Shown piece by piece: positions 8,992 through 16,835 of a stretch of 64,000 bases of DNA. The notes under the pieces were generated by a model, which was not told where the DNA came from, did not search any database, and saw nothing but the letters and a program-made list of their open reading frames with translations. The stretch covers positions 124,001-188,000 of the forward strand of contig RAYM01000012.1 in NCBI GenBank assembly GCA_003611805.1. Direction: 5' to 3'. Every line of letters begins with the position of its first letter. The first letter of the stretch is position 1. Source of the stretch: a bacterium 1xD42-87 (GTDB lineage: Bacteria > Bacillota > Clostridia > Lachnospirales > Lachnospiraceae). A program made the position numbers and the translations under genes.

Positions 8992-9345
8992 TTATATAAT
9001 GTAGTCGAAAGCGCCCTTAATCCAGTTCATCTCTTCCCCGTCCACCGCCACCACGTCAAAGCGGATCGGCGTGTCCTCCGGACAGTGGTGAATCACACGG
9101 TAATAATCCGCCACCCGGCAGATCTTTCTCTGCTTGGCAAAACCCACCGCTTCCGCCGCACTGCCCCTGCTTTTCCCGGAGCGGTATTTCACCTCAAAGA
9201 AGACCAGATAGCCGCCGTCATACCCTATGACATCAATTTCCCCCTGCCGGTTACGGAAATTGCGCTCCACAATTTTTACACCCCTTGAAAGCAAACAGGC
9301 ACAGACCTGTTCTTCCTTCTGTGCCCCTTTTTCCCTCTTATTCAT
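8992..9345 (-). CDS. yraN: YraN family (UPF0102) nuclease-fold protein
   Basis: A 117-residue protein of the restriction-endonuclease-like fold family. The family pattern is visible: NFRNRQGEIDVIGYDGGYLVFFEVKYRSG (residues ~29-57), with the Glu, Asp and ExK residues of the nuclease core. Biological role uncertain; the family is often encoded beside rnhB. The ATG overlaps the stop of the upstream FlhB-tail gene (ATGA), indicating translational coupling. Confidence 0.93.
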   Translation of the reverse strand: MNKREKGAQKEEQVCACLLSRGVKIVERNFRNRQGEIDVIGYDGGYLVFFEVKYRSGKSRGSAAEAVGFAKQRKICRVADYYRVIHHCPEDTPIRFDVVAVDGEEMNWIKGAFDYII

Positions 9346-9635
9346 CCTTGCGTGCCTTTCGCGATTTTCGCCTTCACCTTATCCATGGAATCCACGAAGA
9401 TCAGGATCTCCGCCACCACCTCATACAGCTCCGGCGGGATCATATCCCCGATCTCCAGCCGGGAAAGCGTATCCGCCAGCTTATCGTCCCGGTGGATCGG
9501 CACATCCGCCTCCTTCGCCTTCTCTATAATCCGTTCCGCCAAGGCCCCCCTGCCGGAGGCGATGACGCGCGGCGCCTCATCATTCGGATCATATTCCAGC
9601 GCGATCGCCTGTTTGACTTTTTCCTTTTTCTCCAT
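9342..9635 (-). CDS. ylqH: Stand-alone FlhB/YscU C-terminal-domain protein (YlqH-like)
   Basis: A 97-residue protein that resembles only the cytoplasmic tail of FlhB, the flagellar and type III export switch protein. It shows the FlhB tail pattern IALEYDPNDEAPRVIASGRGALAERIIEKAKEADVPI and a downstream ELYEVVAEILIFV helix. The self-cleavage NPTH motif of real FlhB is replaced by DPND, so autocleavage is not expected. The membrane domain is absent. The genomic position (after rnhB and a FliK-like gene) matches B. subtilis ylqF-rnhB-ylqG-ylqH. AAGGGG precedes the ATG. No flagellar genes are present nearby. Confidence 0.85.
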   Translation of the reverse strand: MEKKEKVKQAIALEYDPNDEAPRVIASGRGALAERIIEKAKEADVPIHRDDKLADTLSRLEIGDMIPPELYEVVAEILIFVDSMDKVKAKIAKGTQG

Positions 9636-9664
9636 TATTTATCCCCTTGCTCTTCTCACATTGG

Positions 9665-11452
9665 TTAGGCTCTCATGTCGAATGATGTCCTGCTGAGCAC
9701 TGAAATATTTTTCTGCTGGCTCAGCAGCGTCTGCATAATGGAAGAATCCTCCTCTTCCCCAGCATCCTCTTTCACATGCATCTGCGCTTTCAGGGAATAC
9801 CCTCTGCCCTCCAGCCTTTTATTGAGCGTCTCAATGTTTTTCACAATCAAATCCAGGACGCTCTCGTCCGCCACCGTAAAGTTCGTCGCCACCTGTTTGT
9901 CTTTCATCGTCACATAGACGTCCAGCGGTCCCAGGTGCTCCATGTCCAGATGCAGAAGGGCGCTCACCTGCCCGTCCCGTGCCGCCAGATTCTTTTTGTT
10001 GGTATACACATAGAGATCACCGTGCGCATTGTTCCCCAACATCTTTAATGGCAGCTGCACATAAGTGTAGAGATGGTTCATCTGGTTCATAAAATCAACA
10101 TTGCTCTGCAGGTTCTGCACGCTTCTCGCCACAGGCACATCTCCCTTTCCCGCTGCCTCAAGCGCCTGCGACAGCCTTGCCGTCTGCTCCCTGATCCGCT
10201 CGTAAAGCTGTTCCACCTGTTTCTTATCCGCCACATTCTGCGGCTCTATCGTCCACTGACGACCGATCTGATCTTTTAATAATGCCTGAAATTCTTTCCC
10301 GCCAAGGAGTTTCTGAAGCGCCTGCTCCGGCGCCTTCGACAGAAGCTGCCTCACAAACTGCAGCACGTCTTTTGGCGTGAGCGTACCGTTCTTCACCTGC
10401 GCCGCCTTCTCCTCATTCATGCCAAGCTCCCGCAGGGCATTCCCCAGCCGCTCCCACTGACCCTGACTAAGTACCAGAGACCTGTCAGCGTTCTCCGTTC
10501 CTGGCTGCGGCAGTTCCTCCACCGGCACGCCGGCAGGCTGCTCCTTCGGCGCCGTATTTTCCGCGTTCACAGACTGTCCAGCCGTTTCCGCAGACGCTGT
10601 GTTCTGTGTCTGACCACCCGCATTCTCCGCTGTCTGGGATGTCTCCACATTTTCCCCGCCGCCGGGAGCCGTCTGAACCGCATCTCCGGTCTGGGACGTC
10701 TCCGCCCCCTCCTGCGGCTGTACGGTAACCGTTCCGTCCGCCCCCGTGCCATCCTCCGTAAAGATTTCAATAACCGCCTGGTAAAAAGCGATGGCGCGCT
10801 CGCCCTGCCCGCTGTTTACCAGCTCCGCAAACGCCTGCGGCAGCTGGTCCGCAATGGTTTGGGCACTGGAAAGAATCTGGTGGTTCGCGTTCCTGTACTG
10901 TTCAAACTGTTCGATATTCGCCTCCGTCACGGGCAGCCCCAGTCTCGTCATCTGTATGATGGATGTGGGATCTTTTCCGGGGAAATCCAGAAGCAGTCTG
11001 CTCATATTCAGGATTGACTCCTTATCTATGGGCATCCCCTCCTCCATCATCTTTGCCACCATCTCTATATTGGCGGCTGTTTCCGGCATCCCCGCCGCAG
11101 ACAGGGCACGCAGAATAGTCGCGGTATTTGCCGTGTTGGTATAGAGCGGCGCCAGGGACATAAAGGAACTGCTGTTGGCTTTGACCTCAAAACTCATCAT
11201 CTGCCCCAGCGCAAGACTCACACTCTTGTCAATTTTGGCATTAATGGCGAAATCCTGTGCCAGCTCGATCTGCACGGAATTGCCGTCCCTGCTCACCACC
11301 ATTCCCTGCAGTGTCTGCCCCGGCTTCAGGGCACGCACCTCGTTCTGCAGATGCCTGATCCGCTCCCCTTTTCCCATGGAATCCAATGCCCTTGTCGTCT
11401 CGCTAGCCTTCACACTTTGATTTTCTTTTTTAAAAATGCTTCCCAGATTCAA
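9665..11452 (-). CDS. FliK-like (hook-length control C-domain) protein, YlqG position
   Basis: A 595-residue protein. The N-terminal ~225 residues are helical. Residues ~235-320 form a low-complexity linker rich in Thr, Gln, Ala, Glu and Gly. The C-terminal ~130 residues (GDLYVYTNKKNLAARDGQVS, LLHLDMEHLGPLDVYVTMKD, LNKRLEGRGYSLKAQMHV) resemble the FliK/Flg_hook C-terminal fold. The frame is open upstream to 11503, but the likely start is TTG at 11452, which overlaps the rnhB stop (TTGA) and has GAGGTG five bases before it. Paired with the FlhB-tail gene downstream. Function unproven; a role in substrate choice for an export system is an inference. Confidence 0.72.
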   Translation of the reverse strand: MNLGSIFKKENQSVKASETTRALDSMGKGERIRHLQNEVRALKPGQTLQGMVVSRDGNSVQIELAQDFAINAKIDKSVSLALGQMMSFEVKANSSSFMSLAPLYTNTANTATILRALSAAGMPETAANIEMVAKMMEEGMPIDKESILNMSRLLLDFPGKDPTSIIQMTRLGLPVTEANIEQFEQYRNANHQILSSAQTIADQLPQAFAELVNSGQGERAIAFYQAVIEIFTEDGTGADGTVTVQPQEGAETSQTGDAVQTAPGGGENVETSQTAENAGGQTQNTASAETAGQSVNAENTAPKEQPAGVPVEELPQPGTENADRSLVLSQGQWERLGNALRELGMNEEKAAQVKNGTLTPKDVLQFVRQLLSKAPEQALQKLLGGKEFQALLKDQIGRQWTIEPQNVADKKQVEQLYERIREQTARLSQALEAAGKGDVPVARSVQNLQSNVDFMNQMNHLYTYVQLPLKMLGNNAHGDLYVYTNKKNLAARDGQVSALLHLDMEHLGPLDVYVTMKDKQVATNFTVADESVLDLIVKNIETLNKRLEGRGYSLKAQMHVKEDAGEEEDSSIMQTLLSQQKNISVLSRTSFDMRA

Positions 11453-12219
11453 TCCTGCACCTCGCAAAAATTTTTGATAAACGATTTTCTGTGAATGGGA
11501 CATGGTCCGTATGTCTTAAGCGCATCAATATGCGACTGTGCCCCATACCCCTTATTTGAGGCAAACCCGTACATCGGATAGACCTCGTCGTACTGCACCA
11601 TCAGCCGGTCCCTCGTCACCTTCGCAACAATGCTTGCCGCGCCGATGGAGATGCTCTTTGCGTCCCCTTTGATGATAGGAACCTGATGTATGGAAACCTG
11701 CGGTATCGTTACCGCATCGTTCAATAAAATATCAGGCGTTACTGATAGTTTCCCGACTGCCTCACGCATCGCTTCGTAGGTCGCCTGCAGGATGTTGATC
11801 TCGTCGATCCGCTCCGGCGTGCTGTACCCCAAGCCAACTGCCACCGCTTTTTCCATAATGACATCATATAACTCTTCTCTCTTTTTTTCGGAGAGTTTCT
11901 TGGAATCATTGATATATAAAATATCACAATCTTTCGGCAAAATAACCGCTCCCGCCACCACAGGTCCGGCAAGGGGTCCTCTGCCCACCTCGTCAATGCC
12001 GCAAATATGGGCATATGCGGCATATTCTCTCTCATAGCGCTTTAGCGCCTCCGTTCTTTCTATCTCTTTTTCATAGGCGAGAAGCCGTTTTTTCGCCCTG
12101 GCAATTTCCGCCTGTACTCCCGCTCTCTCATCCGGCTCATAAGCCGAAAGCAAAACAGGCAGCTCTGTGACAGCCGCCGCCTGTAATTTTTCTCTGATGA
12201 TACTTATTTTTTCCGCCAT
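11449..12219 (-). CDS. rnhB: Ribonuclease HII
   Basis: Cuts the RNA strand of RNA-DNA hybrids and removes single ribonucleotides from DNA. The catalytic core begins with ICGIDEVGRGPLAGPVVAGAV (Asp and Glu of the DEDD set) and continues with INDSKKLSEKKREELY and SIGAASIVAKVTRDR. A ~70-residue helical N-terminal extension is normal for Firmicutes. I chose the ATG at 12219, which has GGGAGCAGGA upstream. An alternative ATG at 12252 overlaps the lepB stop (ATGA) and would add 11 residues; it has no clear ribosome binding site. Confidence 0.93.
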   Translation of the reverse strand: MAEKISIIREKLQAAAVTELPVLLSAYEPDERAGVQAEIARAKKRLLAYEKEIERTEALKRYEREYAAYAHICGIDEVGRGPLAGPVVAGAVILPKDCDILYINDSKKLSEKKREELYDVIMEKAVAVGLGYSTPERIDEINILQATYEAMREAVGKLSVTPDILLNDAVTIPQVSIHQVPIIKGDAKSISIGAASIVAKVTRDRLMVQYDEVYPMYGFASNKGYGAQSHIDALKTYGPCPIHRKSFIKNFCEVQD

Positions 12220-12248
12220 CTTTTTCCTGCTCCCGCAAAGCGTCCCTG

Positions 12249-12788
12249 TCATTGGTGTTTGATAAACCCAAATTTATCAAGCGGCCAGATCCGCAGCCAC
12301 GCCCTGCCGATAATATTCTCCCGCTTAATATTGCCCACAGAAGGATCTCTGCCGTCAAGACTGTTGTTTCTGTTATCCCCCAGGACAAAGTATTCTTCCT
12401 CTCCCAGCTCCACAGGCTCATACGCCCTGCCGGGATTGGCGATCACTTCCTTGCCGTAATATTCTTCAAGCACCTCTCCGTCCACATAGATGTTTCCCTC
12501 CTCGTCGATCTGCACCGTCTCTCCGGGAAGCCCGATAATCCGCTTGATATAAAAAGTTTCCTCCTCCTCCAAAAAAGGAAAAACAATGATATCAAATCGT
12601 TCCGGGTCATGGAAACGGTAACTCAGTTTATCCACAATCAGGTTATCTTCCGTGCTGAGCGTCGGCTCCATGGAGTGTCCCTGCACCTGTGTCCTCTGCC
12701 CCACAAAATGAATCACCAGATAGACCAGACAAAGAACGCCCAGCAGATACAGGCTGGTATTTAAAATCTCACGCAGTACTTTTTTCAC
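12249..12788 (-). CDS. lepB: Signal peptidase I (second of two)
   Basis: Membrane-anchored serine protease that removes signal peptides outside the cytoplasmic membrane. One N-terminal membrane helix (~8-27) is followed by the Ser-Lys dyad: catalytic Ser in GHSMEPTL (~40) and Lys in FYIKRIIGLPGE (~83). The GDNRNNSLDGRD box is at ~138. 179 residues. The start is GTG overlapping the rbgA stop (GTGA), with GGAGGTGGAG five bases upstream. A second signal peptidase gene lies on the other side of rbgA. Confidence 0.95.
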   Translation of the reverse strand: MKKVLREILNTSLYLLGVLCLVYLVIHFVGQRTQVQGHSMEPTLSTEDNLIVDKLSYRFHDPERFDIIVFPFLEEEETFYIKRIIGLPGETVQIDEEGNIYVDGEVLEEYYGKEVIANPGRAYEPVELGEEEYFVLGDNRNNSLDGRDPSVGNIKRENIIGRAWLRIWPLDKFGFIKHQ

Positions 12789-13660
12789 TTTTGCTCCACC
12801 TCCTGCATTTTCTCACATGTTTCCAATGTCATTCTTCCAATCCTGCCGTTCCTGAAATCATCAACCAAAAGAGCCGCCGCTTTCTCATAGTCAGGCTCCT
12901 GCCCTTTTTTGTAGCACCTGCGCATCTCGCAGATAAGCGAAAGCGCCTGTACCGGTGTAAGCGGCTCCCCCGTCTCCTCAATCTGATAACGGTCAAGCAG
13001 CGGTTCTCTGTAATGCGCCAGAAGATAAGCGAGCAGCTCCTGTGCCAGCTCCGTCATCTGCAGAATCTCGTCATTCATGGAACCGATCATTGCAAGCCGC
13101 TTTCCGACTTCCTCGCTCTCGAACTTCGGCCAGAGTATGCCCGGCGTATCTAAAAGTTCCAGTTCCTTGTTGAGCCTGATCCACTGTTTTCCCTTGGTCA
13201 CGCCCGGTTTGTTACCCGTCTTCGTACACGCCTTTCCGGCAAAAGAATTGATAAACGTGGATTTCCCCACATTGGGAATACCAACTACGATCGCTCTGAC
13301 AGGGCGGTTTCTGATGCCCCGCTTCCTGTCCCGCTCGATTTTTTCCCGGCACGCCTCCTTCACCATGGGCTGGATCGCCTTAAGCCCCTGCCCGGTCTTC
13401 GCATTGACCTCCAGGACATGGAAACCACGCTCCCTGAAATATGCCGTCCATCGTTTATTCTCCGCCGGATCAGCCAAATCCGACTTATTTAGCAGAATCA
13501 GCCGGGATTTATTTTTCCCCAGTTCGTCTATATCCGGATTTCTGCTGGAAAGCGGAATCCGCGCATCTACCAGTTCAATCACCAGATCTATAAGGCTGAT
13601 ATTCTCCTGCATCATGCGCTTTGCCTTCGTCATGTGCCCCGGATACCACTGATAATTCAT
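12785..13660 (-). CDS. rbgA: Ribosome biogenesis GTPase RbgA (YlqF)
   Basis: Late 50S assembly factor. Circularly permuted GTPase: G4 NKSDL (~64) precedes G1 GIPNVGKSTFIN (~125) and G3 DTPG (~175), the hallmark of the YlqF/YawG group. The N-terminal QWYPGHMTKAKRMM is the family signature and the C-terminal ~110 residues form the ANTAR-like helical domain. The frame opens further upstream, but the ATG at 13660 begins MNYQWYPGHM and has AAAGGG eight bases before it. It lies between two lepB genes. Confidence 0.96.
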   Translation of the reverse strand: MNYQWYPGHMTKAKRMMQENISLIDLVIELVDARIPLSSRNPDIDELGKNKSRLILLNKSDLADPAENKRWTAYFRERGFHVLEVNAKTGQGLKAIQPMVKEACREKIERDRKRGIRNRPVRAIVVGIPNVGKSTFINSFAGKACTKTGNKPGVTKGKQWIRLNKELELLDTPGILWPKFESEEVGKRLAMIGSMNDEILQMTELAQELLAYLLAHYREPLLDRYQIEETGEPLTPVQALSLICEMRRCYKKGQEPDYEKAAALLVDDFRNGRIGRMTLETCEKMQEVEQK

Positions 13661-13674
13661 TTTATAAACCCTTT

Positions 13675-14259
13675 CTACTCGATCAGCCCCATGGACTCGT
13701 CCCCGGCTGCCATATGAAACCATGCCTTGCCGATTATCGTGTCCTTCCTGACTGCGCCAATGTTACCCGAGCGGCTGTCCTCACTGCTGTTTCGGTTATC
13801 CCCCAGCACAAAAAACTCATCGCCCGCAAGAAGCACCTCATTGCGCGCAATGCCCGGATCTATGATCTTATCAAACTGTTCGCTCTCCGAAAGAAGCGCC
13901 CCGTCTATGTACACACTTCCCTCTTTAATCTGCACCGTCTCGCCCGGCAGACCCACAACGCGTTTCACATAATAATGGGAATTTTTATTGTTATTTGGTA
14001 AAAAAACGACCACATCACCGCGTTTCGGCGTAGAAATGCGGTAAAGAATCCGATTCATTAAAATTTCCTGTCCGTTGTGCAGCGCCGGCTCCATGGAATC
14101 GCCGATCACGCTGGTGCGCATTCCTATGGAAAAGACGAGAACAAAAGCCAGAAAGATGGCGACCGCACCGCCCACAAGCAGCTCCACCACGTCTTTCAGG
14201 AGTCTCGGATCAAGCCTCTTCTTTTTCTGATAAAAGGTTAAACCCTTTCTTCTCGCCAT
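13675..14259 (-). CDS. lepB: Signal peptidase I (first of two)
   Basis: 194-residue signal peptidase with a longer basic cytoplasmic N-terminus (ARRKGLTFYQKKKRLDPR) than its neighbour. One membrane helix (~30-52) is followed by catalytic Ser in GDSMEPAL, Lys in YYVKRVVGLPGE, and the GDNRNSSEDSRSGNIG box. Start at ATG 14259 because GGTGGA lies just upstream; an ATG six codons earlier has no site. The two LepB copies differ clearly in the N-terminal and middle regions, so they may have different preproteins. Confidence 0.95.
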   Translation of the reverse strand: MARRKGLTFYQKKKRLDPRLLKDVVELLVGGAVAIFLAFVLVFSIGMRTSVIGDSMEPALHNGQEILMNRILYRISTPKRGDVVVFLPNNNKNSHYYVKRVVGLPGETVQIKEGSVYIDGALLSESEQFDKIIDPGIARNEVLLAGDEFFVLGDNRNSSEDSRSGNIGAVRKDTIIGKAWFHMAAGDESMGLIE

Positions 14260-14306
14260 ATATATTCCACCATTCAATGATTCATCTTCTGACTCTGCTT
14301 ATCGCG

Positions 14307-14344
14307 CAAAAGCAGATACCCCGAACTACTCTGAGGTATCTGCT
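14307..14344 (-). terminator. Hairpin after rplS
   Basis: AGCAGATACC pairs with GGTATCTGCT around a 14-nt loop; on the minus strand it is followed by only TTTT, so it is a modest or leaky terminator. Read-through into the lepB-rbgA genes is likely. Confidence 0.6.
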
Positions 14345-14360
14345 CCATCATCACTTTCGC

Positions 14361-14708
14361 TTATTTAACCAGTTCTTTCACTTTAGCTTTCTTACCGACA
14401 CGATCTCTCAGGTAATTCAGTTTAGCACGTCTCACCTTACCTCTTCTGACAACCTCAACCTTCTCCACATTCGGGGAATGCATCGGCCATGTCTTCTCAA
14501 CGCCTACGCCGTTTGATACCTTACGCACCGTGAACGTCGTTCTGTTGCCGCCGCCCTGAATCTTTAAGACGGTTCCCTCAAACACCTGGATTCTCTCGCG
14601 GTTACCCTCCTTGATCTTGCCGTACACCTTAACGGTATCGCCTACATGGAAGTCGCCCAGGTTCTCCTTTAACTGTTCCGCTTCAATTTCTCTGATGATG
14701 TCGTTCAT
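14361..14708 (-). CDS. rplS: 50S ribosomal protein L19
   Basis: 115-residue ribosomal protein at the 30S-50S interface. Clear family sequence: [67 protein letters not shown]. Length is as expected. It follows trmD, as in almost all Firmicutes. The RBS region CAGGAGGAG lies just upstream. Confidence 0.98.
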   Translation of the reverse strand: MNDIIREIEAEQLKENLGDFHVGDTVKVYGKIKEGNRERIQVFEGTVLKIQGGGNRTTFTVRKVSNGVGVEKTWPMHSPNVEKVEVVRRGKVRRAKLNYLRDRVGKKAKVKELVK

Positions 14709-14813
14709 AATTCTCCTCCTGATATGCTCCGGATGTTCTTAATACGTCTGTAACAGAGGACCATCCTTCTTCACAACATTTATAATTTACCATACAACAG
14801 GCGCAAATGCAAG

Positions 14814-15515
14814 CTATTTCTCCATATACTTCTCATAGAGATCCGGTCTTCTCTCCTTTGTACGGAGAAGCGCCTGCTCCAGCCTCCACGCATCCACCTT
14901 CGCATGGTCGCCTGAAAGAAGAATCTCCGGCACCCGCTTCCCATGCCAGATTTCCGGGCGGGAATACTGTGGATACTCTAACAGCCCGTCCCCGAAGGAC
15001 TCCGTCTCCGCGGACTCCCCGTTGTGCAGGACGCCAGGCACAAGTCTGGCAATGGCGTCCACCATCACCATAGCCGCCAGCTCTCCCCCCGTGAGCACAT
15101 AATCCCCCAAGGAAATTTCATCCGTGACAATCTCCTCCAGCACCCGCTCGTCGATTCCCTCATAGTGCCCGCACAAAAAAATCAGTTCCTCCTCCGCGGA
15201 CAGTTCCTTTGCCATCTTCTGATGAAACGGTTTTCCCTGCGGGGTGACGTAGATGACGCGCCGCGGCTTCTCCCCGCCAATTCGGTCAATCACGGACTGA
15301 TACGCGTCATAAACCGGCTGCGCCTGCATCAGCATCCCCGCGCCGCCCCCGTAAGTGTAATCGTCCACCTTTCCGTGCTTATCCGTCGTAAAATCCCGGA
15401 TATTGACCGCCTCTATAGATATATCGCCCCTGTCCGCCGCCCTGCCGAGAATGCTTGTATGCAGCCCCTGCATGACCATGTCGGGAAACAGGGTCAGTAT
15501 ATGGAAATTTACCAT
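14814..15515 (-). CDS. trmD: tRNA (guanine-N1)-methyltransferase TrmD
   Basis: Methylates G37 of tRNAs with S-adenosylmethionine and prevents +1 frameshifting. 233 residues with the trefoil-knot region [25 protein letters not shown] and the N-terminal [11 protein letters not shown]. The frame is open to 15590, but the ATG at 15515 is the start because GGGAGG lies eight bases upstream and the sequence then begins at the conserved N-terminus. The gap to rimM holds a hairpin and the second structured repeat. Confidence 0.97.
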   Translation of the reverse strand: MVNFHILTLFPDMVMQGLHTSILGRAADRGDISIEAVNIRDFTTDKHGKVDDYTYGGGAGMLMQAQPVYDAYQSVIDRIGGEKPRRVIYVTPQGKPFHQKMAKELSAEEELIFLCGHYEGIDERVLEEIVTDEISLGDYVLTGGELAAMVMVDAIARLVPGVLHNGESAETESFGDGLLEYPQYSRPEIWHGKRVPEILLSGDHAKVDAWRLEQALLRTKERRPDLYEKYMEK

Positions 15516-15550
15516 GATACATCCTCCCATGCGGAATCTCAAATTCGTGC

Positions 15551-15578
15551 GGAGAATGCCGTATTTTGGGCATTCTCC
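15551..15578. repeat. Hairpin between rimM and trmD
   Basis: Perfect 10-bp inverted repeat GGAGAATGCC / GGCATTCTCC with an 8-nt loop, lying next to the structured repeat at 15580-15645. No T tract on either side. Confidence 0.5.
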
Positions 15579-15579
15579 T

Positions 15580-15645
15580 GAGTGAAACATAGAACTTCTT
15601 AGCGAAGCAGCCTCTGCTGCTGAGCTTTAGAAGTTCTTTTCACTC
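15580..15645 (-). repeat. Structured intergenic repeat, copy 2 (rimM-trmD gap)
   Basis: Second copy of the element seen at 2957-3021. Outer arms GAGTGAA / TTCACTC, middle arms AGAACTTCT / AGAAGTTCT (perfect here), apical GCAGC / GCTGC. It shares the core GGCTGCTTCGC and the flanking GTTCTA with copy 1. It lies in the same orientation, ahead of a gene on the minus strand. Confidence 0.6.
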
Positions 15646-15647
15646 TA

Positions 15648-16166
15648 TTACAGCAATCCGTCCATAACGTGAATTTCCATCACCTGTGCGTCTATATCGA
15701 TATTTTTAACGCACTCCTTAATCGCGGGAAGCAGAACCTCCCTGCCGTCCTCCCGGCTCACCACATACACATCGTTCGCGCCTGTCGCAAGAACTTCCTT
15801 CAAAGCGCCAAGTTCTTCCCCCGTATCTGTCACGACACGCATACCGATCATATCAGCCACAAAATATTCGCCTTTCTTCAATCTGACCGCCTTGTCACGG
15901 GTCACAAGAAGCTTTCCCTGCTTATATTTCTCCACGTCGTTGATGGAATCATATCCCTTGAATTTCAAAATCACAAACTGCTTAAAGAACTTGACGCCCT
16001 CAATCTCCAGGGTAAGACGTTCCCTCCCCGTGTCCAGAATGACCTCTTTCAGCTTCTTAAAGCGGTTCGCGTCGTCCGTGGTAGGAAATACCTTTACCTC
16101 GCCCCGGATGCCGTGGGTCTGCGTAATCACGCCCACCTGCAGCTCGTCGTTTCTCTCTGTTCCCAA
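15648..16166 (-). CDS. rimM: 16S rRNA processing protein RimM
   Basis: Maturation factor that binds S19 and the 30S head. 172 residues: N-terminal RimM domain (QVGVITQTHGIRGEVKVFPTTDD) and C-terminal PRC-barrel (YFVADMIGMRVVTDTGEELGALKEVL, VLLPAIKECVKNIDI). The start is a TTG at 16166, with GGGAG eight bases upstream. The 118-nt gap from khpA holds three consecutive hairpins. Confidence 0.95.
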   Translation of the reverse strand: MGTERNDELQVGVITQTHGIRGEVKVFPTTDDANRFKKLKEVILDTGRERLTLEIEGVKFFKQFVILKFKGYDSINDVEKYKQGKLLVTRDKAVRLKKGEYFVADMIGMRVVTDTGEELGALKEVLATGANDVYVVSREDGREVLLPAIKECVKNIDIDAQVMEIHVMDGLL

Positions 16167-16201
16167 ATCCTCTGCTCCCTGTCTGTTTTTCCAACCTCAT
16201 C

Positions 16202-16278
16202 GCCCTGCCCATATAAGCAGGGCTGAGACCTTTTCGCATAATATGCGCAGAAGACCCCACAGTGAAATCCGTGGGGTC
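16202..16278 (-). promoter_or_regulatory. Three consecutive hairpins in the khpA-rimM gap
   Basis: Read on the minus strand the gap contains hairpin A GACCCCAC / GTGGGGTC (16253-16278), hairpin B CGCAT / ATGCG (16235-16247) and hairpin C GCCCTGC / GCAGGGC (16202-16223). All arms are perfect and none ends in a T run. Candidate structured RNA that could set differential expression or RNase processing between rpsP-khpA and rimM-trmD. Confidence 0.45.
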
Positions 16279-16284
16279 CTTTTG

Positions 16285-16512
16285 TCAGATGATCTCTACA
16301 TCCACTCTCTTATTGTCCTTAGATGACGCTGCCTTGACAACAGAGCGGATCGCCTTTGCGATGCGTCCCTGTTTGCCAATAACCTTTCCCATATCGGAGG
16401 GCGCCACATGGAGTTCCACGGTAATATTCTTACCTTCCTCCTTCTGTGTCACCACCACTTCGTCCGGGTTTTCCACAAGAGCTTTTGCGATCACTTCAAC
16501 CAATTCCTTCAT
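16285..16512 (-). CDS. khpA: KH-domain RNA-binding protein KhpA (YlqC)
   Basis: 75-residue single KH domain protein; in other Firmicutes KhpA pairs with KhpB and binds many RNAs, affecting cell size and division. The GxxG loop is in VIGKQGRIAKAIRSVV. Encoded between rpsP and rimM as in B. subtilis. A good ribosome binding site (GGAGGTGGG) precedes the ATG. Confidence 0.95.
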   Translation of the reverse strand: MKELVEVIAKALVENPDEVVVTQKEEGKNITVELHVAPSDMGKVIGKQGRIAKAIRSVVKAASSKDNKRVDVEII

Positions 16513-16543
16513 AGCCCACCTCCAAAAGCGACCTGAAACGCTC

Positions 16544-16789
16544 CTACTTTGTCACACCTACCGTCTTGAAGATTCTGCTCACGATCTCTGTGGGCTGCGC
16601 ACCGTTTTCGAGCCACTTCTTCGCCTCCTCCTCATTCACCTTGTAGGTGCTGGGATCCGTGTTGGGATCGTAAGTGCCGATCTCCGCGATACATCTGCCG
16701 TCTCTGGGGGATCTGGAATCCGCCACAACGATTCTGTAGAAAGGATGCTTCTTCTGTCCCATTCTTCTCAATCTGATCTTAACTGCCAT
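16544..16789 (-). CDS. rpsP: 30S ribosomal protein S16
   Basis: 81-residue S16: [31 protein letters not shown] at the N-terminus and [18 protein letters not shown]. Assembly protein of the 30S body. Sits directly after ffh; an AGGAGG-type site precedes the start. Confidence 0.98.
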   Translation of the reverse strand: MAVKIRLRRMGQKKHPFYRIVVADSRSPRDGRCIAEIGTYDPNTDPSTYKVNEEEAKKWLENGAQPTEIVSRIFKTVGVTK

Positions 16790-16835
16790 TTCTTTTGCCT
16801 CCTGTAAATAATAATGATATTTTTATTTTGAAACC

